64,000 nt of DNA, taken from Actinomycetospora callitridis. GTDB taxonomy: Bacteria; Actinomycetota; Actinomycetes; Mycobacteriales; Pseudonocardiaceae. Position numbers and translations under genes: made by a program. Positions 23,446 to 30,984 of the stretch are shown in pieces. The notes beneath the pieces were generated by a model. That model made no database searches and was not told the DNA's origin. It was given only the letters and a program-made list of their open reading frames with translations. Each line of letters opens with the position of its first letter. The first letter of the stretch is position 1. The stretch covers positions 1-64,000 of the forward strand of contig NZ_JAQZAK010000014.1 in the NCBI RefSeq assembly GCF_028737265.1, in the 5' to 3' direction.

Positions 23446-24738
23446 TCACCTCGACGTCGGCACCCCGGGTTCCGTGGTGGCGAACGGGGCGAGCTCGAGA
23501 TCGGCCGGGGTCCGCGCGCCGGCGAGCGCGAGCGTGAGGTCGAGCTCGGCGAGCACGTCGCGGGTCACCTGCGCGACCCCGGCGGCCCCGGCCACCGCGA
23601 GGCCGTAGGCGAACGGGCGCCCGAGGCACGCCGCCGTCGCGCCGAGGGCGAGCGCGCGGGCGACGTCGGACCCGCTGCGCACCCCCGAGTCGAGCAGCAC
23701 CGGCGCACGCCCGTCGACGGCCTCGACGACGCCGGGCAGGGCGTCGAGGCTGGCCACCGACCCGTCGACCTGGCGCCCGCCGTGATTGCTCACGAGCACC
23801 CCGTCGACGCCGGCGTCGAGCGCGCGCCGGGCGTCGTCGGGGTGCAGGACGCCCTTGAGCACGATCGGCAGCCGCGTGCGGGAGCGCAGCGTCGCGATGT
23901 CGTCCCAGCTCAGCGTCGGTCGCGAGTAGACCCGCAGGAACGTCTCCACCGCGGCGCGCGGCAGGGGCGAGCGCAGGTTGTCGGCGAAGCGCCCGGGATG
24001 GTTGCGGCTGATCTCCACCAGCGTGCGCACCGCGGCCGGGGTGGGGGGCGGGGTCGGGCGGCGCGGACCCGCGGCGGTCTCGCGGGTGAGGCTCGCGAAC
24101 ACCGGGTCCGACGTGTACTGCGCGATGCCCAGGCCGCGGGCGAACGGCAGGTGACCGAGGTCGAGGTCGCGGGGGCGCCAGCCGAGCACCGTCGTGTCGA
24201 GGGTGACGACGACCGCGCCCGCCCCGGCGGCCTCGGCGCGGGCGAGGAAGCTGTCGACGAGGTCGTCGGACGTCGACCAGTAGAGCTGGAACCACCAGCC
24301 CGCCCCGGCCCGGGCGCGCGGCCCGATCTCCTCCATCGGGAAGCCCGCCTGGTTCGAGACGATCATCGGGACGCCCGCGTTCGCGGCCCCCTCGGCGACG
24401 GCGAGGTCGGCCCGGCGGTGCACGAGGTCGAGCGCCCCGATCGGCGCGAGCAGCAGCGGGTGCGCGAGGCGCTGCCCGAACAGCTCCACGGAGGTGTCGC
24501 GCTCCCCCACCCCGCGCAGCATCCGCGGCACGACGCGCAGGCGCTCGAACGCGGCGCGGTTGGCGCGGACCGTCTCCTCGCTGCCGGCCCCGCCCGCGAC
24601 GTAGGCGTACGCGCGGCGCGACATCGACCACCGCGCCCGCCGCTCCAGCGCCGGGAACGCGGTCGGCACCGCAGGCCGCCGCCCCGCGATCCCGCCCCGG
24701 TAGACCTCGTCCTGCCGCACCCGCCCGCTCGCCGCCAC
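23446..24738 (-). CDS. FMN-dependent alpha-hydroxy-acid oxidase/dehydrogenase (lactate 2-monooxygenase-like)
   Basis: About 430 residues of the FMN-dependent (S)-2-hydroxy-acid oxidase TIM barrel. It contains LPIVLKGVLHPDDARRAL (FMN-phosphate lysine) and VSNHGGRQVDGSVASLDALP, with the catalytic His and substrate-binding Arg. N-terminal residues QDEVYRGGIAG match the lactate 2-monooxygenase branch. It probably oxidises L-lactate or a related 2-hydroxy acid. The frame begins at GTG 24777, but that codon lies inside a 49-bp inverted repeat, so I prefer GTG 24738. Divergent from the SnoaL-like gene. Confidence 0.85.
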   Translation of the reverse strand: MAASGRVRQDEVYRGGIAGRRPAVPTAFPALERRARWSMSRRAYAYVAGGAGSEETVRANRAAFERLRVVPRMLRGVGERDTSVELFGQRLAHPLLLAPIGALDLVHRRADLAVAEGAANAGVPMIVSNQAGFPMEEIGPRARAGAGWWFQLYWSTSDDLVDSFLARAEAAGAGAVVVTLDTTVLGWRPRDLDLGHLPFARGLGIAQYTSDPVFASLTRETAAGPRRPTPPPTPAAVRTLVEISRNHPGRFADNLRSPLPRAAVETFLRVYSRPTLSWDDIATLRSRTRLPIVLKGVLHPDDARRALDAGVDGVLVSNHGGRQVDGSVASLDALPGVVEAVDGRAPVLLDSGVRSGSDVARALALGATAACLGRPFAYGLAVAGAAGVAQVTRDVLAELDLTLALAGARTPADLELAPFATTEPGVPTSR

Positions 24739-24750
24739 GCGGGCATCCTG

Positions 24751-24799
24751 GTGCAAGCCCTGCGTCCACGCTTGCACTCAACGACAGGAAATCCGCATC
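24751..24799 (+). repeat. Left copy of 49-bp inverted repeat
   Basis: Forty-four of 49 positions match the reverse complement of 25303-25351, without gaps. Inside it GTGCAAG (24751-24757) and CTTGCAC (24771-24777) form their own 7-bp inverted repeat. The copy occupies the space between the divergent oxidase and SnoaL-like genes. Confidence 0.8.
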
Positions 24800-24831
24800 C
24801 TCGCCCCACACGGGTCCACGGAAGGAGCGCG

Positions 24832-25293
24832 GTGAGCGCAGCAGCAGGTTCGGTCGGCGACACCACGGCGGCAGCGCTGGAGGCGACGGTGCGGGGCTAC
24901 ATGGACGCCTGCACGGCCGGCGACGCCGACGGGATCGCCGGCTTCCTCTCGGGCAACGCGCGCCACTACTTCCCGCCGGACATGTACGACGGGCCGTGGA
25001 AGGGCGCCCGCGTGATCGCGCAGCGCTGGGCCACCGCGGTGCGGGAGCGGGGGTCGTCGTGGACCGTCGACGCGATCGTCGTCGACGAGCCCCGCCGTCA
25101 GGCGGTCTGCGAGTGGACCCACCACAAGGGCTCGCTCGGCGTGATCCTGCGCGGTGCCGAGTGGTACGAGTTCGACGACGACGGCCTCATCACCGAGATC
25201 CGCGCCTACTACGCCTCGCCCCAGGCGCCCGACCACACCCGCCTCGAGCTCGGCGGCTTCGACTACGCGGGCCGGGGCTATCCCCACGCGTAG
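24832..25293 (+). CDS. SnoaL-like / NTF2-fold protein
   Basis: A protein of 153 residues. The N-terminal helix (LEATVRGYMDACTAGDADGI) and later GVILRGAEWYEFDDDGLITE and IRAYYASPQ are typical of the NTF2/SnoaL fold, which includes isomerases, hydrolases and binding proteins. The GTG at 24832 has GAAGGAG just upstream. The gene is exactly enclosed by the two arms of a 49-bp inverted repeat and is on the opposite strand to both neighbours, as a passenger gene would be. The substrate is unknown. Confidence 0.8.
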   Translation: MSAAAGSVGDTTAAALEATVRGYMDACTAGDADGIAGFLSGNARHYFPPDMYDGPWKGARVIAQRWATAVRERGSSWTVDAIVVDEPRRQAVCEWTHHKGSLGVILRGAEWYEFDDDGLITEIRAYYASPQAPDHTRLELGGFDYAGRGYPHA

Positions 25294-25302
25294 TTCATGA
25301 TC

Positions 25303-25351
25303 GACGCGGATTTCCTGGTGTTGAGTGCCAGCGAGGACGCAGGGCTTGCAC
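25303..25351 (-). repeat. Right copy of 49-bp inverted repeat
   Basis: This is the reverse-complement partner of 24751-24799 (five mismatches in 49). It fills the gap between the SnoaL-like stop (25293) and the alpha/beta hydrolase stop (25352), so it could also act as a bidirectional terminator. The inner GTGCAAG/CTGGCAC palindrome has one mismatch here. Confidence 0.8.
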
Positions 25352-26035
25352 TCAGCCCAGGAGATCGGTGATCTGCCCGAGCACGACGGGCCAGGTCGGG
25401 TGGGTCGGGTCGACGACGGTGAAGTGGTCGCCCGGCACCTCCACGAACACCGCGTCGTCGCCGGCCGCGCGGGCGGCGGCGACGTAGCGGCGGCTGACGG
25501 CGATCGGCACGCGGTCGTCGTCGGGGGCGTGCACGGCGCGCACGGGCACACCGAGCGGCAGGTGCGCGACGGGGTCGGCCTCGGCGTAGCGCTCGGGCAC
25601 CGCGTCGGGCATCCCGCCCACGAGGTCGGGCACGGCCGTGCCGCCGACGCCGTCGCGCGCGGCGTCGGCCAGCGTCAGCACCCCCGCCAGCGACACCACG
25701 CCCGCCACCGGCACCCGGGACGCCACCCACGTCGCCAGGTGCCCGCCCGCGGAGTGGCCGACCACCACGTACGGCGCCTCGACCAGGCCCACCGCCGCCG
25801 CGACGTCGTCCAGCGTGGCGGGCCACCCGGCCTGCCCGACGCGCCGGTACTCGACGTTCCACACCGTGTGCCCGCGGGCGTGCAGGTCCGCCGCGACCGG
25901 CGCGATGTGGTCGAGCCCGACCCGGGCGCGCCAGAACCCGCCGTGCAGCAGCACCACGGTCCCGGCACCCGAGCCCCGGCTGACCTCCACGAACTGCGAC
26001 GGGTCGTCCCCGTACGTCACGCGCTCAGCGGACAC
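25352..26035 (-). CDS. Alpha/beta hydrolase, last gene of the microcompartment operon
   Basis: A protein of 227 residues with the alpha/beta hydrolase fold: an oxyanion motif LLHGGFW near the N-terminus, nucleophile elbow VVGHSAGGHLA, an acid in HAPDDDRVPI and a His in PGDHFTVVDP. The HGGFW and GHSAGG pair resembles the esterase/kynurenine-formamidase-like group. It overlaps the RidA gene by 11 nt and so belongs to the operon carrying the dioxygenase and shell genes. It may hydrolyse a shunt product or a formamide/ester precursor of the aromatic amine; that is inference. Confidence 0.82.
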   Translation of the reverse strand: MSAERVTYGDDPSQFVEVSRGSGAGTVVLLHGGFWRARVGLDHIAPVAADLHARGHTVWNVEYRRVGQAGWPATLDDVAAAVGLVEAPYVVVGHSAGGHLATWVASRVPVAGVVSLAGVLTLADAARDGVGGTAVPDLVGGMPDAVPERYAEADPVAHLPLGVPVRAVHAPDDDRVPIAVSRRYVAAARAAGDDAVFVEVPGDHFTVVDPTHPTWPVVLGQITDLLG

Positions 26036-26471
26036 GGACCATCGCGTCCAGCTCGACCGCGAACCCCCGCGGCAGCGCCCGCACCCCGATGGCGGTGCGC
26101 GCGTGCTCCCCGCGCGCCCCGAACACCTCGGCGAGCAGGTCCGACGCCCCGTCGACGACGCCCGGCTGGTCGGTGAAGTCGTCGGTGCACGTGACGTACC
26201 CGCGCAGGACGAGCACCTGGGCGACGCGGTCGAGCGAGCCCAGCGCGTCGCGGGCCTGGGCCAGCAGGTTCAGCGCGCACCCCCGGGCCGCGGCGTAGCC
26301 CTCGGCGACCCCGAGATCCGCGCCCAGGCGCCCGACGTGCCCGTCGGCGCCCTGGCCGGCGAGGTGCAGCGTGTCCCCGGCCATCGTCCAGCCGCGGTAG
26401 CGCCCCGCCGGGCGGCGCAGGGGCGGCAGCTCCAGCCCCAGCTCGCCCAACCTCTCCTCCGGACTGCTCAC
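26025..26471 (-). CDS. RidA/YjgF-family protein, candidate 2-aminomuconate deaminase
   Basis: A protein of 148 residues of the RidA fold (DTLHLAGQGADG, ALNLLAQARDALGSLDRVAQ, VFGARGEHARTAIGVRALPR with the conserved Arg). RidA proteins deaminate enamine/imine intermediates. Known 2-aminomuconate deaminases of 2-aminophenol pathways belong to this superfamily. The gene is in the same overlapping operon as AmnB/AmnA-like subunits. I infer that it converts 2-aminomuconate to 4-oxalocrotonate plus ammonia, but a generic enamine deaminase is possible. GTG start with a GTGA overlap to the HAD gene. Confidence 0.75.
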   Translation of the reverse strand: MSSPEERLGELGLELPPLRRPAGRYRGWTMAGDTLHLAGQGADGHVGRLGADLGVAEGYAAARGCALNLLAQARDALGSLDRVAQVLVLRGYVTCTDDFTDQPGVVDGASDLLAEVFGARGEHARTAIGVRALPRGFAVELDAMVRVR

Positions 26472-27178
26472 GGCGACCACACCCTCCGACGCGCCGGCTC
26501 GTCCGCCGGCAGCCCGAGCGCCCGCGCGACCCGGGCCGTCGATCCTGCCGGGTCGGTCACCTCGAACAGCTCGGCGGCCATCCCGGCCCGGCGGGCGCCG
26601 TCGAGGTTGGCGGCGAGGTCGTCGACGAACAGGCAGCGGCGCGGGTCCTCGCCGAGGGCCGAGGCCGCCGCGAGGAAGGCGTCCGGCGAGGGCTTGAGCA
26701 CCCCGAGCTTCGCCGCCTCGAGCACACCGTCGAACTCGGCGACCGCGGGGAACCGCCGTGGCCAGTCGTCGCCGAACCAGTGCGCCATGTCGTTGGTGAA
26801 CGCGACGACCCGCACGCGCCCGGCCACCCGCGCGATCAGCCGCAGCACCTCGGCCCGCACGTAGGAGCAGTCGCGCCACAGCGACCCGATGTCGATGTCC
26901 GGGCGGCGCGCGGTGAGCTTGGCCCAGTAGTCACGCTCCTGGAGCTCACCCCGCTCGACCGCGCGATACTCGGCGTCGACGCCGATCGGGCCGGCCGGGA
27001 ACCCGGGCACCGCCGTCGACTCGAACAGCGTCGGGATGACGACGCCGCCCATGTCCAGCAGCAGGGTGCCGCTCGCCCCGCGCGTGCGCCGCAGTGCCTG
27101 GCGACGGCGCGACCGGACCGCGTCGACGGGCGGCGCCGGGCCCGGCCGGTCGCCCGGCGGTGGCGCACAGGACGTCAC
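26468..27178 (-). CDS. HAD-superfamily hydrolase in the microcompartment operon
   Basis: A protein of 236 residues. HAD motifs: nucleophile Asp in TLLLDMGGVVIP (second Asp replaced by Gly, as in several HAD-IA members), motif II in VVAFTNDMAHW, the motif III Lys in LGVLKPSPDAF and motif IV in CLFVDDLAANL. It could be a phosphatase for the product of the neighbouring dikinase or a haloacid-dehalogenase-like hydrolase. There is a Pro/Arg-rich N-terminal extension of about 37 residues before the domain. It overlaps both neighbours by 4 nt (GTGA). The substrate is unproven. Confidence 0.8.
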   Translation of the reverse strand: MTSCAPPPGDRPGPAPPVDAVRSRRRQALRRTRGASGTLLLDMGGVVIPTLFESTAVPGFPAGPIGVDAEYRAVERGELQERDYWAKLTARRPDIDIGSLWRDCSYVRAEVLRLIARVAGRVRVVAFTNDMAHWFGDDWPRRFPAVAEFDGVLEAAKLGVLKPSPDAFLAAASALGEDPRRCLFVDDLAANLDGARRAGMAAELFEVTDPAGSTARVARALGLPADEPARRRVWSP

Positions 27179-28998
27179 GCCGGCTCCAGCACCGTCACCA
27201 CTCCGGCGCTCCCGTCCACCCGCACCCGCTGCCCCGTGCGCAGGGTCGAGACGGCGTTGCCGGTGCCGACGACGGCCGGCAGCCCGTACTCGCGGCAGAC
27301 GATCGCGGTGTGGCTCATGATCCCGCCGACGTCGGAGACCGTGGCCGCGACGCGACCGAACACCGGCGCCCACGACGGCGACGTCGCGGGGCAGACGAGG
27401 ATGTCGCCGGGCTCGATCGACGGCAGCTCCGAGGGATGGGTGACGACGCGGACCGGGCCCTCGACGACGCCGGGCGAGCCCGCGGTCCCCCGCAGCACGC
27501 CCTCCTCGGAGTCCGAGCGCAGCCACTCGGCCACCGTCGACGTCGTGATCCCCCAGAGCATCACCGTGAACGGCTCGTCGATGGTCGTCGGCGGCGGGCC
27601 GAGCGCCGGCGGCGGCTCCCACGCCCGCAGGGCCGTGTAGATCTCGCGGCGCCGGGCGATGATCGGACGCCAGTAGTCCGCGCCGCGCGGCCGCGAGCCC
27701 ACCGACCAGCCGGCGACGCAGTCGTAGATCGCCTCGGCGACCTCGTAGCGGCGCAGGAAGAACATGTCCTCGGGCTCGTCGAACTCGCCCATCGCGGCCA
27801 GCGCCCGCGAGAGCTCGTGGGACTTCGCCCAGAACGTCGCCCACATCCAGTGCTCGATGTAGAGCACGTGCTCCTCGATGTAGACGAACACCTGGCGGGC
27901 GAGCGCGAGGGTGTCGTCGAAGGTCGCGCGCTCGGCCTCGGGGAGCAGCTCGCGGTAGCCCGCGGTGATCCGGTCGCGCTCGGAGAGGACCTCCTCGGTC
28001 GGCCGGTCGATCGTGGTCCCGTCGGCGAGCCGGCGCAGGTACTCGCGCACCGAGGCCAGCGGGATGTTCGGGTCGTCGGCCCAGGTCGGGTACGTGTGGT
28101 ACCCGCCGGGGTGGCCCGGGTCGGTGTTGATGAGGAACCACGGGTCGGCCGTGCGCTCCCAGTCGGCCACCCACTCGGTGCCCGCCGCGTCGGAGCGCAG
28201 GTCGGCGAACAGCGACGCCGCGTCCTCCGTGGCGTTGATGCGCTCGGCCAGCCCGAGGCGCACCGCCTCCTTCGCGAGCCGTTTGAGCTCGTCGTCGGGC
28301 CGGTAGAGGTCCACCCGCAGGCCGCCGACCATCCGCGAGATCGACTGGTCGGAGATGTCGGGGAACGCCGCCCGGCACATCCCGAAGAACGTCAGGTAGG
28401 CCGCGTAGCCGATGTTGAGCAGCTCGAAGTGGAACTGGTAGGTCTCGTACATCGTGAGCACGAGACGGTCGAAGTCCCGGATCATGCGGAACCCCGCGGA
28501 GTGCCCCGTGTGCTGGTAGACGGTCTCCTCGGGCTCGAGGTCGGGCAGCGGGTCGAAGCGCAGCGCGCGGATCTCCTCCAGCTTCGCCATGACCTTGGTG
28601 CGCCACTCGTCGTAGATCGCGTCCCAGCGCTCGTAGTAGTGCCCCGCGCGCTTCCCGAACTCCTCGGCGCGCGCCGCGATGTCCTCCGGCGGCGCCGGCA
28701 CCGGGGTGACGTAGAGGCGCCCGTTGACGATCCGCTGGTCGACGCCGAACGCCGGCGGCATCGCGAAGACGCGCGTGTTGAACGCGCCGAGCGCCTGCCA
28801 CCAGCACTCGCACTGGATCTCGTCGTAGGGGTGCAGGACGTCGGGGTGGTGCAGGCGGTCGGCGAACCAGAACCGCTGCTCGTCGAGCTCGCGGCGCTCC
28901 GGACCGAACAGGTGGTACCAGTCGTACATCGACTCCCAGCCCTCGGCGCCGTCCGGCGTCGGGACCTCGAACGGGCTGGGGAAACGGTCAGCCGCCAT
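27175..28998 (-). CDS. Dikinase large subunit with phospho-His domain (phenylphosphate synthase alpha-like), BMC-linked copy
   Basis: A protein of 607 residues. The long N-terminal part (about 1-490) is rich in aromatic residues and has no PEP/pyruvate TIM barrel. The C-terminus is a PEP-utilising mobile domain with DILVCPATSPSWAPVFG and the phospho-carrier His in GGIMSHTAIVCREYG. Together with the downstream ATP-binding gene this equals the two-subunit plan of phenylphosphate synthase (about 610 plus 355 residues). Rifampin phosphotransferase has the same domains in one chain. The expected reaction is aryl-OH plus ATP to aryl phosphate, AMP and phosphate. It overlaps the partner gene by 11 nt and lies in the BMC operon. 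The substrate is inferred. Confidence 0.8.
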   Translation of the reverse strand: MAADRFPSPFEVPTPDGAEGWESMYDWYHLFGPERRELDEQRFWFADRLHHPDVLHPYDEIQCECWWQALGAFNTRVFAMPPAFGVDQRIVNGRLYVTPVPAPPEDIAARAEEFGKRAGHYYERWDAIYDEWRTKVMAKLEEIRALRFDPLPDLEPEETVYQHTGHSAGFRMIRDFDRLVLTMYETYQFHFELLNIGYAAYLTFFGMCRAAFPDISDQSISRMVGGLRVDLYRPDDELKRLAKEAVRLGLAERINATEDAASLFADLRSDAAGTEWVADWERTADPWFLINTDPGHPGGYHTYPTWADDPNIPLASVREYLRRLADGTTIDRPTEEVLSERDRITAGYRELLPEAERATFDDTLALARQVFVYIEEHVLYIEHWMWATFWAKSHELSRALAAMGEFDEPEDMFFLRRYEVAEAIYDCVAGWSVGSRPRGADYWRPIIARRREIYTALRAWEPPPALGPPPTTIDEPFTVMLWGITTSTVAEWLRSDSEEGVLRGTAGSPGVVEGPVRVVTHPSELPSIEPGDILVCPATSPSWAPVFGRVAATVSDVGGIMSHTAIVCREYGLPAVVGTGNAVSTLRTGQRVRVDGSAGVVTVLEPA

Positions 28999-30061
28999 GG
29001 TCGGAGCCTTCCTGCCGGGTGGTGCGGGTGAGGGTGGCGAGGACGGCGGACAGCGCCGATCCGGCGCCCGTCCCGCCGGTCGCCGAGCGGGGCGCGCGGG
29101 TGCTCCACACCGTCTCGGGTCGGGTCTGGAGCAGGTGGATGTGCGACGGTCCGCCCGGGTCGGCGACGGCGAACTCGCCGTCCTGGGGCGTCCCGGCGTC
29201 GCGTTCGACGCGTCGAGCGACGGCGAGCAGCTCGGCGAGCTCGGCGTCGTCGAGGCAGGGACGGTCGCGGTCCTCGGGCGGGACGTCGACGACGACCGTG
29301 CCCGGCCGGCCGTCGGTGCGCGTCATCCGCGTCGGCTTGACGGCGATCTCCCGGCGCAGGATCTCCCCGCTGATCTTGTCCAGGACGAAGCGGTCCGGGG
29401 TCACCTCGCCGGAGACCAGCGGCTCACCGAGACCCCAGACGGCCTCGCAGACGACGGTCGACCGGTCGCCGTTGGCGGGGTTGAGCGTCATGAACACGCC
29501 GGCCGCCCGCGCCGTGACCATCTCCTGGACGACGACGGCCATGGCGCCCGCGTCCCCGCCCGCCCGCTGGCGGTAGGAGACCGCCCGGGCGGTGTAGAGG
29601 CTCGCCCAGCAGCGCGCCACCGCGTCGGCGACGGCGTCGGGGCCCCGGATCTCCAGGTAGGTGTCGTGCTCGCCGGCGAACGACGCACCCGCGGCGTCCT
29701 CGCCGACGGCCGAGGACCGCACCGCGACGCGCGTGTCCGGGCCGACGAGCGCGGTGTACGCCTCCCGCACGGCCTCGAGGACGAGACCGGACCGCGAGGC
29801 GTCGAGCAGGGCCGCCCGCGCTCGACCGGCGGCCTGCTCGAGGACGTCGACCGGGGTGTCGGGACCCACGTCGCGCAGCGAGGCCTCGAGGTCGTCGGCA
29901 CCGTCGGTCGCCGCGGCGAACGCGGAGGTCGAGACGACGAAGCCCGTCGGCACGCGCGCGTCCAGGGCCACCAGGCGACGCAGCCCGGCGCCCTTCCCGC
30001 CGACGAGGGCGGCGTCCGCGGCGGCGGGGTCGTCGAGTCCGACGATCCACGGCGTGCTCAT
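28988..30061 (-). CDS. Dikinase ATP-binding subunit (phenylphosphate synthase beta-like), BMC-linked copy
   Basis: A protein of 357 residues equivalent to the N-terminal ATP-binding domain of PEP synthase: VGGKGAGLRRLVAL, TRVAVRSSAVGEDAAGASFA, ARCWASLYTARAVSYRQRAG, VQEMVTARAAGVFMTLNP, and the end of the domain IHLLQTRPETVW. It supplies the pyrophosphoryl group to the His domain of the partner subunit. The last about 35 residues are extra: a Gly/Ser/Thr linker, then SALSAVLATLTRTTRQE, which could form an amphipathic helix like a microcompartment targeting peptide. ATG 30061 is chosen; GTG 30103 is an alternative. Confidence 0.8.
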   Translation of the reverse strand: MSTPWIVGLDDPAAADAALVGGKGAGLRRLVALDARVPTGFVVSTSAFAAATDGADDLEASLRDVGPDTPVDVLEQAAGRARAALLDASRSGLVLEAVREAYTALVGPDTRVAVRSSAVGEDAAGASFAGEHDTYLEIRGPDAVADAVARCWASLYTARAVSYRQRAGGDAGAMAVVVQEMVTARAAGVFMTLNPANGDRSTVVCEAVWGLGEPLVSGEVTPDRFVLDKISGEILRREIAVKPTRMTRTDGRPGTVVVDVPPEDRDRPCLDDAELAELLAVARRVERDAGTPQDGEFAVADPGGPSHIHLLQTRPETVWSTRAPRSATGGTGAGSALSAVLATLTRTTRQEGSDHGG

Positions 30062-30128
30062 GGCCACCACCGCCGACGGCGACGCGGTGCGACGGAGGAG
30101 CACCCGCGGGGGCGGTCGTTGCGGGGGC

Positions 30129-30374
30129 TCATGGCTGATCCCACCCGGCGACGAGCGCGATCACGGCCGCGTCCACGCAGCTGCGCCCCGTCACGGCCGC
30201 GGCGGCCTCGTCGGTGGCGACCAGCACCGTCGAGCCCGTCCCGGCGTCGAGCAGGTCGACCGCGACCCGCCGCTCCCCGGACTCCGGCTCGCGCACCAGC
30301 ACCATGCGCACACCACCGAGCCCGTCCACCGCGCGCTCGGACCAGACCCGTCCGACGACCTCCCCGAGGATCAT
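30129..30374 (-). CDS. BMC vertex pentamer protein (EutN/CcmL, BMC-P)
   Basis: A protein of 81 residues starting MILGEVVGRVWSERAV. The LGEVVGRVW start, the VLVREPESGE turn, VAVDLLDAGTGSTVLVATDE and the C-terminal VDAAVIALV match the EutN/CcmL beta-barrel that caps the vertices of polyhedral shells. The ATG at 30374 overlaps the stop of the upstream BMC-H gene (ATGA). With two BMC-H genes next to it, it shows that this operon builds a closed shell. Confidence 0.9.
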   Translation of the reverse strand: MILGEVVGRVWSERAVDGLGGVRMVLVREPESGERRVAVDLLDAGTGSTVLVATDEAAAAVTGRSCVDAAVIALVAGWDQP

Positions 30375-30691
30375 GAGGACTCGATCGCGCGCGTGAGCCG
30401 GTCGGCGCTCCCGTTCTCGAGCAGCCCGACCGACACCCCGTGGGGCTTCGGGTACACCTGGGCCGCGCGCAGCTCGCCGTACTGCTCGACGGCGGCGGAC
30501 CCGGCGTTCACGGCCTGGCGCACCGCGGCGAGCGAGCCGCGGACGGCGACCGCGAGGTAGCCGCTCGACACCCGGTCGACGGTCACGGTCTCGACGTCGG
30601 CGGTCTTCATCATCGCCTCGATCCCCGCCGCGAGCGCCACGACGCCGCGCGTCTCGAGGATCCCGATGGCACCACTTCCCCGTTCGGCCAC
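30371..30691 (-). CDS. BMC-domain shell hexamer protein (BMC-H), copy 2
   Basis: A protein of 106 residues with one BMC domain: GAIGILETRGVVALAAGIEAM at the N-terminus (split here for length), ADVETVTVDRVSSGYLAVAV with the pore loop VSSGY, and SLAAVRQAVNAGSAAVEQYG as the last helix of the core. A short C-terminal extension contains YPKPHGVSVGLL. The proteins form flat hexamers that tile microcompartment facets; the pore residues set which metabolites pass. GTG 30691 has GGGGAG upstream. It is 2 nt downstream of BMC-H copy 1. Confidence 0.92.
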   Translation of the reverse strand: MAERGSGAIGILETRGVVALAAGIEAMMKTADVETVTVDRVSSGYLAVAVRGSLAAVRQAVNAGSAAVEQYGELRAAQVYPKPHGVSVGLLENGSADRLTRAIESS

Positions 30692-30693
30692 GA

Positions 30694-30984
30694 TCAGCTC
30701 CCCACCATCGCCATGTCACCCGCGAGCGCCTGCACCGGCAGGCACGGGCTCGCGAACACGATCGACTTCACGGCGCGCCCGGAGACCGCGCGGGCGACCT
30801 CCTCGCCGACCTCGACGGCCTCCTCGACCGTTGCGAGGTCGCCGGTGACGGCCACGGCCACCAGCCCGCCGCCGAGGCGCACGGCCCCGCGGACCTCGAC
30901 CTCGGTCGCCTTGACCATGGCGTCGACGGCGTCGAACACCGGCACGAACCCCTCGGCCTCGATGAACCCCACTGCCCGTGCCAT
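30694..30984 (-). CDS. BMC-domain shell hexamer protein (BMC-H), copy 1
   Basis: A protein of 96 residues, a single BMC domain: MARAVGFIEAEGFVPVFDAV, MVKATEVEVRGAVRLGGGLV with a GGG pore loop, and DLATVEEAVEVGEEVARAVS. It ends in a short tail containing SIVFASPCLPVQAL. The pore loop differs from copy 2 (LGGGL versus VSSGY), so the two hexamers may admit different solutes. The ATG at 30984 has AAGGAG upstream and shares one base with the AmnA-like stop, so it is coupled to the dioxygenase genes. Confidence 0.92.
   Translation of the reverse strand: MARAVGFIEAEGFVPVFDAVDAMVKATEVEVRGAVRLGGGLVAVAVTGDLATVEEAVEVGEEVARAVSGRAVKSIVFASPCLPVQALAGDMAMVGS

Noticed and set aside
24739..24777. Start of the 2-hydroxyacid oxidase at GTG 24777
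   Set aside because: That codon lies within the 49-bp inverted repeat, which suggests that the extra residues come from the repeat rather than the protein; GTG 24738 is preferred.
27175..30061. Annotation as PEP synthase or pyruvate phosphate dikinase
   Set aside because: The ATP and phospho-His domains are there, but the PEP/pyruvate-binding barrel is absent and the subunit split matches phenylphosphate-synthase-like enzymes.
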